Shown: in pieces, positions 1 to 7,300 of the stretch
Layout: every line of letters starts with the position of its first letter
Numbering within the stretch: position 1 is the first letter of the stretch
NCBI GenBank assembly: GCA_964512385.1
Contig: CAZEHZ010000093.1
Location: forward strand, 1-9,087
DNA length: 9,087 nt
Source: CALXXL01 sp964512385
GTDB taxonomy: Bacteria > Verrucomicrobiota > Lentisphaeria > Victivallales > Victivallaceae
Direction of reading: 5' to 3'
Made by a program: the position numbers and the translations under genes
Notes under the pieces: generated by a model
Database searches by the model: none
Seen by the model: the letters and a program-made list of their open reading frames with translations, nothing else
Told to the model about the DNA's origin: nothing

Positions 1-3000
1 GCGGCGTTGTAAACGACACCATCAGCACACCGCAAAACTCCTGCCCGATAAACACCGGCACCGCGGCAAATGAACGGCTTGACAACGCCGGGAACTTAAT
101 TAGAAACGCCTGAAACTCCGGCACTGAACGCAAATTTTCATATAATATAACTTGTTTATCCCGAAATCGTTCCAAATGCGTATTCCATAAATCAGCATAA
201 TACTGCACGCCGCTCTTTAAAATAGATTCCAGCTTATCCGAATGTTCTTCTGCAAATAATTCCAGCTTTCCGGAGTCATCACATGCGGCAAATACCGCAC
301 GGTCGGCATGAAGCGTGCTTAAAATAGTATTGGCAATATTCCGAATGATTTTCTCAAAATCCGGTTCCAGTACGGCATTTGCCAATACCGCGCCATTAAT
401 CTGTTCATGCCGCACCATGTTCAGCAAGCCAGTAACATCTATACTTGTACCTAACAATAATTTCCGGCCGCTATGACCGTCAAAAATCTTTTTCACCTTG
501 CGTAAAGTATGCACCGTGCCATCCCAGGCGGTAGACTCATCTTCAAACGCAATTTCGGTATTATCTTTCATTACCGTCAAATCCTGCTGTAAATATTTGG
601 CGGCCTCTTCCTTAACTTTAAATATCTCCGCATCAGTTTTACCGACAACATCGGCCGGGGCTAAACCAAAAAAACCGCTGAAGGCTTGATTACAAAGCAC
701 GTAACGCAACCCGTCATCCACATCCTTAGCAAAAACACCGGTAGATATCGAATTGATCAATTCGCCCCATAACTCCTGCGACTCCTTAAATCTGGCGGTA
801 TCTTTAGTAATCTCGGAAATATCCTGAATCACGCCCATCAAAACCGGTTCATTATGTTCTGAATTATCCAATCCGGCTTTTATTTGGAAATAGCGCAAAT
901 CATTATTCACCATTGCACGGAATTTCCAAATACTATCCCCACGCCGGCCAAAAACAATTTCATCGTTGATCGTTTGAAACTCCGCTAAATCCTCCGGCCA
1001 AACATATTCACTGCCCGCCACCGCCCGGCCGTTATGTACCGGCCATAATTCCGGGAACTGTTTGCTGTATGAAAGCATTGTACGGTCTTTCAGACGCATT
1101 CGGAAATACGCCGCCTGCGATAACTGCGACGCATATTCCAGCCCGGTTAATGCCGACCGCAATTTTTCCCGGTTTGCATACTCTTCGGACACATCACGGA
1201 ATACTAAAATTGCGCCGACAATCTCCTTTTTAGCATTCAAAATCGGCGCCGCAGAGTCGGCAATATGATAACACTTGCCATTTTTACTGACTAAATCGGT
1301 ATGATTGGCCAATTCTACAATATTACCGGTGCGTAAAGACCGCCGCACCGGTGAGGACATTGGTTCATGGTCCATAGCACTGACAATATTAAAAATATCT
1401 TCATGCGGTTTGCCGACCGCATCGCTCATTTTACACCCCACCATGCGTTCCGCCACGGGGTTCATCTGCACAATATTACCCTTTGCGTCGGTGGCAATAA
1501 CGCCGTCGCCAATGGAGTTCAGCGTAAGTCTTAACCACTCCGAAACCTCAATCGCCTCCCGCTTGGCATTTTCCTGTTCCGTAATATTCAGCATCATGCC
1601 GAACAACCACTGCCGGTTGCCGGATAATGACAGTCGTTTCCAGCTGAACATGCCGGTAAGGGCTTTACCATTCCGGTCATGAAGCGGCAGCACTGCCGTT
1701 TTCAGCATATCAGTGTTAATCGCATCTTTTGCGGTTTGGTGAATCATGCGGAACTCCGGATTATCGCCGAACAAATCCCAATCGTTATGCCCGATAATCT
1801 GCGCTTCCGGCAAATTTAAAAACTCGGCAAAACATTTATTCGCCATTGTATACCGCAAATCATTATTAATATCCGCCGCATAGATATAAGCCGGAATCGA
1901 GTCCAGAATTATATTATGTTGAGCGAGTAAATCCTGCAGTTCGGTATTTAATTTTTGCGCATCATCAAACGCCTTCTGCAATTTCTTTTTCTGCTGATAA
2001 TCAGTATTAATATTATGAAAAACCCAAATCGAACCGATGAGTTGGGTTTCGGCATCATATATTGGCGCGGCGGAATCAGAAATATGATAGCGACTGCCGT
2101 CTTTGCTGAGTAATTCAATATGACTGGCTATCTTGCCGGACGTTCCGCCCTGTAATGCCTGCGCCAATGAAGACACCGCCGGATTATTGGTTTCGGCCTG
2201 AACCACATTATATATCTCACTATACAGCTTGCCTTCCGCCTCGCTTTGCGTCAACCCGGTCAACTGTTCCGCCACCGGATTCATCAGCGTAACTTTACCT
2301 TTTGCATCTGTAACTACTACACCGTCGCCGATTGATTTTAACGTAAGTTCAATCCGCTCCGCCAGCAGTTCCGATTTGGCACGCATATTCTGCAGTTCGG
2401 TAGTATCCTGAGATATCCAGATTGCGGTCGGTACGCCGAAGAGTTTTTCCGGCAAAAGCTCTATACTGGCGGTGCGCCCGGAACCGTTACGCCAAAAGTT
2501 GACAGTTAAAGACTCTTTAGTATCAAATACCTTCTGCATGTTACTGCGCATGTACTGTGCAAAACCCGGATCAGCAATATCATTTATGCTTAATTTTTTC
2601 TGCGGTTTTTTAAACAACGTAGCATCAAATTTAGAAAACATAAGTATATTGAACTTTTTATCCATCACCAAATATTTTAACGGTAACTGACCAATAACTG
2701 CCGTATTGCGATAATTTTTTCTTTGCGCCAGCAGTGATATCAGTAAACTGCCCACCACAATGCTGAATATAGCCGCAATAATTGAAATAGTTAAAACTAA
2801 ATTATGCGCCATCCATTGATATATGCTGAAATATTTTACCAGCGATTTATTGGTGTCGGCTAAAATTTTCTCGCCCTCCGCTCTGGGCAGGCCGGCGATG
2901 GATTTTTGCATAATAGCGGCCAATTCCGGGGCGCTGTTCCGATTTACGGCAATTGAAAAAGTGGTGGCGTGTTCGGTTAAAATTTCAGATGTCAACTCCA

Positions 3001-4297
3001 TAAAATGCGCATTGGCTATTGCCGCCTCCGCCATTTTTGTATATAACCATGCCGCATCAACTTTGCCGCTATACACCGCATTTATTACCTCATTTATTGA
3101 ATCGAATTTTATAATTTTAATATTTTTATCCGCATCGGCAATTAAAACATCGGCCAATTCAAGCGTTCTGGATATACCGATTGTCCGGGGTGGATTCGGT
3201 GCGTCCGCCCGGTGCAGTAAAGAAACCGTATCCGTAAAATAAGGCTTGGTAAGCAACATATTATAACTTTCGGCGGCAGAGTAATCAAAGCCGGCGTCAA
3301 AAACAATATCGGCCTTTCCGCTTTTCACGGCTTCTGCATATTCACTAAAATTTTTGGTTTCTATAATGCGGATATCTAATTCAGACGCCGCAATAATCCG
3401 TTTGGCAAACTCGCTCATAATCCCCTTCAGTTCGCCATGCTCAAAATAAGAAAACGGTATGCGTTCCGGGGTTACCAAGGCATAAAACACCTGTTTTCGA
3501 TTTTTGCAGTCCGCAATAAAATTACGTTCGGCGGCTAAAAACGGAATAATCAAATTGCTATTAGTATTTTGCGCAAAATACCGTTGCTGCAATTCTTCAT
3601 CCAAGCCGGAGTAATCATTCAGCATCGTCAGAAGAGCATCGTCTATTTGCTCCTGCAGATACGGTTTTTTCTTATTAAGTGCAATGAAAAACTGCCGGGG
3701 TTCAAAACGATCGCAAATCCACTCATTTTTCACCTTCCGCAATGATGTGGTAACCAGCGCATCCACTGTACCATCCTGCAATGCCTGCTCCATTTCCGGC
3801 AGAAGGTCAAAGTAAACCGATATATAGGTGATATTTTTCTCTTTGGCATAGCCGGCAAAAAAAGTTGCCCGGTTGTCACTATTTAAAAATCCTACTTTAA
3901 GGTTTGGCTCTTTTAACTTAGCCGCCGGAGTGTCATGCCGCAAGGTTAAAATAGTATGTGCATCACCCATCGCCTGAGTTGCAAAGTCAAACTTTTCCAA
4001 ACGTTCCGGGGTTTTATCCACGCCGCACAACAAATCGATTTCTCCACCGGCCAGCATATCCAGCAGTTCATGCCATGATTTGTCATATCCCACATATTCG
4101 TAGTCAAAATTCCCGTAAAAACGCAAACACTGCATATATTCATAAGCATATCCACTGCGGTTTCCACCGGAGTCAATTTCGGTAAAACCCGGCAAGGCCC
4201 GGAATCCTACCCGGATTTTTTCCCGATTCCGGACATCGGCCACGGCGGAAAAACATATAGAAAATAATACTATAAAATATAAGACTAATCTATGCAT
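1..4297 (-). CDS. Tandem solute-binding-domain sensor with six PAS domains and a GAF domain (3' end outside window)
   Basis: Reading from ATG at 4297, I translated 1432 codons without a stop, up to the left edge. Residues 1-20 form a signal peptide (hydrophobic core, A-V-A before D21). Two periplasmic family-3 solute-binding domains follow. The first, about 26-250, has E-I-D-L-L-C-G-V then T-P-E-R99. The second, about 268-490, is more divergent. One transmembrane helix spans about 497-521. The cytoplasmic part carries PAS domains ending near residues 636 (degenerate), 767, 908, 1040, 1165 (PAS_3-like) and 1292, then a GAF domain from about 1297 that is cut by the window edge. Two PAS domains share an S-I-G-D-G start and a D-S-A-A-P motif. 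The layout recalls BvgS-type sensors, in which paired flytrap domains control a kinase. The output domain is not visible: a hybrid kinase is the likeliest, but a diguanylate cyclase or phosphodiesterase is possible. The start is fixed by an in-frame TAG at 4304-4306 and a GGAG site. It probably shares a transcript with the kinase gene upstream. Confidence 0.93.
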   Translation of the reverse strand, partial: MHRLVLYFIVLFSICFSAVADVRNREKIRVGFRALPGFTEIDSGGNRSGYAYEYMQCLRFYGNFDYEYVGYDKSWHELLDMLAGGEIDLLCGVDKTPERLEKFDFATQAMGDAHTILTLRHDTPAAKLKEPNLKVGFLNSDNRATFFAGYAKEKNITYISVYFDLLPEMEQALQDGTVDALVTTSLRKVKNEWICDRFEPRQFFIALNKKKPYLQEQIDDALLTMLNDYSGLDEELQQRYFAQNTNSNLIIPFLAAERNFIADCKNRKQVFYALVTPERIPFSYFEHGELKGIMSEFAKRIIAASELDIRIIETKNFSEYAEAVKSGKADIVFDAGFDYSAAESYNMLLTKPYFTDTVSLLHRADAPNPPRTIGISRTLELADVLIADADKNIKIIKFDSINEVINAVYSGKVDAAWLYTKMAEAAIANAHFMELTSEILTEHATTFSIAVNRNSAPELAAIMQKSIAGLPRAEGEKILADTNKSLVKYFSIYQWMAHNLVLTISIIAAIFSIVVGSLLISLLAQRKNYRNTAVIGQLPLKYLVMDKKFNILMFSKFDATLFKKPQKKLSINDIADPGFAQYMRSNMQKVFDTKESLTVNFWRNGSGRTASIELLPEKLFGVPTAIWISQDTTELQNMRAKSELLAERIELTLKSIGDGVVVTDAKGKVTLMNPVAEQLTGLTQSEAEGKLYSEIYNVVQAETNNPAVSSLAQALQGGTSGKIASHIELLSKDGSRYHISDSAAPIYDAETQLIGSIWVFHNINTDYQQKKKLQKAFDDAQKLNTELQDLLAQHNIILDSIPAYIYAADINNDLRYTMANKCFAEFLNLPEAQIIGHNDWDLFGDNPEFRMIHQTAKDAINTDMLKTAVLPLHDRNGKALTGMFSWKRLSLSGNRQWLFGMMLNITEQENAKREAIEVSEWLRLTLNSIGDGVIATDAKGNIVQMNPVAERMVGCKMSDAVGKPHEDIFNIVSAMDHEPMSSPVRRSLRTGNIVELANHTDLVSKNGKCYHIADSAAPILNAKKEIVGAILVFRDVSEEYANREKLRSALTGLEYASQLSQAAYFRMRLKDRTMLSYSKQFPELWPVHNGRAVAGSEYVWPEDLAEFQTINDEIVFGRRGDSIWKFRAMVNNDLRYFQIKAGLDNSEHNEPVLMGVIQDISEITKDTARFKESQELWGELINSISTGVFAKDVDDGLRYVLCNQAFSGFFGLAPADVVGKTDAEIFKVKEEAAKYLQQDLTVMKDNTEIAFEDESTAWDGTVHTLRKVKKIFDGHSGRKLLLGTSIDVTGLLNMVRHEQINGAVLANAVLEPDFEKIIRNIANTILSTLHADRAVFAACDDSGKLELFAEEHSDKLESILKSGVQYYADLWNTHLERFRDKQVILYENLRSVPEFQAFLIKFPALSSRSFAAVPVFIGQEFCGVLMVSFTTP
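422..1930 (-). repeat. Four-PAS block, copy in the solute-binding sensor
   Basis: Residues about 790-1292 hold four PAS domains whose closing acidic or amide residues are N904, D1035, D1159 and D1287, with spacings of 131, 124 and 128. They match the block at 6606-8102 one for one. Shared stretches include E-W-[FL]-R-L-T at the start of the second domain, L-R-T-G-N, A-N-H-T, D-S-A-A-P-I, G-A-I-L-V-F-R-D-V and G-V-I-Q-D-I. A GAF domain follows the block in both proteins. Confidence 0.75.
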
Positions 4298-4331
4298 TTT
4301 ATTCTACTCCAAATATATTACTGACATGTTA
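4298..4331 (-). other. 34-bp intergenic gap within a likely operon
   Basis: This is the only non-coding stretch in the window. It lies between the TAG of the hybrid kinase and the ATG of the solute-binding sensor. It is AT-rich and holds the GGAG site but no GC-rich hairpin with a T-run, so I see no terminator. It is too short for a convincing independent promoter, although a promoter inside the end of the kinase gene cannot be excluded. Co-transcription is the simplest reading. Confidence 0.7.
4307..4310 (-). promoter_or_regulatory. Ribosome binding site of the solute-binding sensor gene
   Basis: The minus strand reads GGAG here, nine bases ahead of the ATG at 4297. An in-frame TAG at 4304-4306 rules out any longer start, so this site and the ATG define the N-terminus, which is also a convincing signal peptide. 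Confidence 0.8.
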
Positions 4332-7300
4332 CTATATCACGTTGCCCGGGGAAAACGAATCTAAAATTTTATAAACATTTTCCAATGAAAACGGCTTATA
4401 TAATATTCCGCAAAAATCTTTTAACTCCGCCAAATCTTTAGTTTCCACATCTGCGGTAACCGCAAAAATCGGCAATTGCTTAAATCTGGCGTCGGCGTGA
4501 ATTTTAGCGGCCAACTCTTTACCATTCATTTCCGGCATCCACATATCTGTCAACACCAAGTCAAAATCCTGCTGAGCCAAGGCGTCAAGTGCTTTAGCGG
4601 CGGAATCCGCCGTAACAATATTGCATACGCCGGCTTTTTTAAACATCGCCTTCATTACTTTTAAGTTCAGCTGAACATCGTCCACCATTAATACCGACAA
4701 TTCTTTGGGTTGACTTTTACTATGACCGCAAATCTGCGGCGGTTGCTCCGGCGGAATCCGGTCTATGTACGGTACATGTTCCAATATCACCGTGAACGTA
4801 CTGCCGCTGCCTTCTGCACTCTGAATTTCCACCCGGCCGTTCATCTTTTCCGCCAGTCGCTTACAAATCGGCAGTCCAAGTCCGGTGCCGTTATTAACCG
4901 CATTGGTTCCACGCATTTTAGACAACTGCACAAAAGGTTCCTGCAAACGACAGATATCTTTTTCCGGTATCCCGATTCCGGTATCCGTTACCCCAAACCG
5001 TAATTGACCATAGCCCGACACAGTTTTATCCTTTGCAAACTCCGCCCATAGTGTAACCGAACCATTTTGAGTAAATTTAACCGCATTCCCGACAAAATTG
5101 AATAGAATCTGCCGTATTCGCAACTTATCCAATGCTAAAATCGGTAATTGAGGAATATCAATCTCAAGTTTAACGTTCCGTTCCGCCGCCCGATGTATAA
5201 ATACCTGCATCACATTGGCTGCCAACTCATTAAAGTTGGTGGGCTCTGTAATAATCTCCATCTGGTCCGCTTCCAGTTTAGACAAGTCCAGCACGTCATT
5301 AATCAATTGCAGCAAGGCATTGCCACTGTAGGCAATAGCCGCCACATACTCCTTTTGTTCCTGCGGCGAAACCTCGGTATTATGCAGTAACTCGGCAAAT
5401 CCGATAACGGCATTCAGCGGAGTACGAATTTCATGACTGATACTGGCAATAAAGAAACTCTTGGCCTTATCCGCCTTTTTCGCCGCCTCCATTGCCCGAA
5501 TCAATTTATTGTACGACTCCTGACGCACCAGCATCACTTCAATCAACCGTGCCATAGAATTTAAAAGTGTCTGTTCCTGCACGGTAAAATTATCATGTTT
5601 TTTATCTACATAGAAAAAGCCTAAATCCGCCCATAACTCACCATGCAGATAGATACCGGCCGTATACAGCGATTTTATATTGTGCAGTTCCGCCACACTG
5701 CGCCAACCGCCTAAGGCCTGCAGTTGGTCCTCTTGAGCCAAATCATTCAACCGCATGTTTTTATGCTGTAATAACAACTGCAGCCACGTTTCCGATTCGT
5801 CAAACGGTAAATCCGGATAGTTTTCCAATAACGGCTGCATTCCCGGCATGGGATTTTCGGCATAAACCTGTTGGGTTTTGGTGGCCATGTCTATTCTTAG
5901 AATATAGCCGTAACTGGCTCCAAAACGAGTCCGTAACGCCTCCAGCACCCGGCGTATCGCCTTAAGCGCATCGTTTTCCGTGAACAGACACTCCAGGCAG
6001 TAACTAATAGTTTTTTCATTGGCCAGCAGTAACTTTTTTTCCTCATTAATTTTATGTTCAATATCCAATGATTGAATAAGTTGCATCTGAGTCAACTTAC
6101 GCTCAAGCATAAATTCTATAAAGTGGGCAAAAGAACCAATAAAATCGCAGTCTTCCACCGATAATTCTTTGGGACTATCTTCATATAACCATAATATAAG
6201 CCCCCACAATTTGCCATCCGTCATTATCCGGGTTGCATATATGGAGCAGATATTATTTTGTTTGATAAAGATGCCCCAGCTGGGTCCAAGTCCGTTCTTG
6301 TCTATAGCCAAATTCGGGAATTTACATATTTCGCCGTGGGCAAAACGCTCATGCCAAGACGGGTTGGTGTCATGCGGATATACATTGCCGATACGGAAAA
6401 TCATATCCAGACCCTCCGCCGCATACTCACCGTACACCACATTGGCATTAGCCTGATTATCAATTTTTAAAACAACACTCCGGCTGGCGCCGATATGAGA
6501 ACTCAATGCCGCCAACGCATTTTTAAGCGCTTTTTGGGCATCGTTTTCCGACAATAAATTCTCCAGACAAAAATTCATTACCTGCTGTCTTTTCAACAGT
6601 TCCGTTACTGCCGTTACATCACTCGCCGCCCCCAGCAGTAATCGTTTTTCTGCATACGTAAACGGCATTTTTATACACTGCGTATTCCGGTTTACGCCTG
6701 AAGCATCCGGCACGGTTTCATCAAATACCTTTGGTGCTTCAGACGCCATAGCTAAACGGTCGTTGCCGATAAATGGTAAATTATGTTTGGCCGAAGCAAA
6801 AAGTTCAGCATCGTTTTTGCCGATAATCTCCTCTTTATTTTTGCCTAAAAATTTAGTAAAGGCGTCATTGCATAAAATATAGCGGAAATCATTGTCGGCA
6901 TCTTTGGCAAAAAACATAATCGGCATGGCATTAATTACCGTATCCCAAAGATTCTGCGTCTCTTTCAGCAACCCGGTGCTGTAGGCGATCTCGGTAATAT
7001 CCTGAATTACACCTAAAATTACATCATGCCGCACGGGTTGACGCTCCGCCTTCAGCACCATGCGGTAGTAACGCAACTGCCCGAAATAGCTGGAGCGGAA
7101 TGAGAAGACCTCTTCATTGCTCTGATTCATGTACAGTTTTCTTAACTGGGTATGCGCCTGCGGATAATCATCCGGCAATAGCCACTCCTCCATCCGCAAT
7201 GCGCAACCGTTTTTTACCGGCAGCAAATCATGCAGCATTCGGGTTCCGGTAACTTTATGCGTAACCGTGTCCAGCTGAAACGAGGCACTGCGGGTCAGCG

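Noticed and set aside
498..3242. Several plus-strand open frames of 60-140 codons, including 1305-1682 and 2823-3242
   Set aside because: All are antisense to the continuous 1432-codon minus-strand frame with clear domain content. They have no recognisable motifs.
3946..4176. Short minus-strand open frame starting M-T-P-V-E-T
   Set aside because: It lies in another frame inside the first solute-binding domain of the large minus-strand gene, and its translation resembles no known domain.
4238..4297. Lipoprotein signal at Cys15 of the solute-binding sensor
   Set aside because: The residues around the Cys (F-S-I-C-F) do not fit a lipobox, while A-V-A before D21 fits signal peptidase I. A single membrane-spanning sensor would not need lipidation.
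4298..4331. Terminator or promoter between the two genes
   Set aside because: The gap is 34 bp, AT-rich, without a stem-loop plus T-run and without a convincing -35/-10 pair.
4290..4340. One long gene split by a stop or frameshift near 4332
   Set aside because: The upstream product ends with a complete receiver domain, and the downstream one begins with a ribosome binding site, ATG and signal peptide. These are two complete boundaries, not a broken gene.
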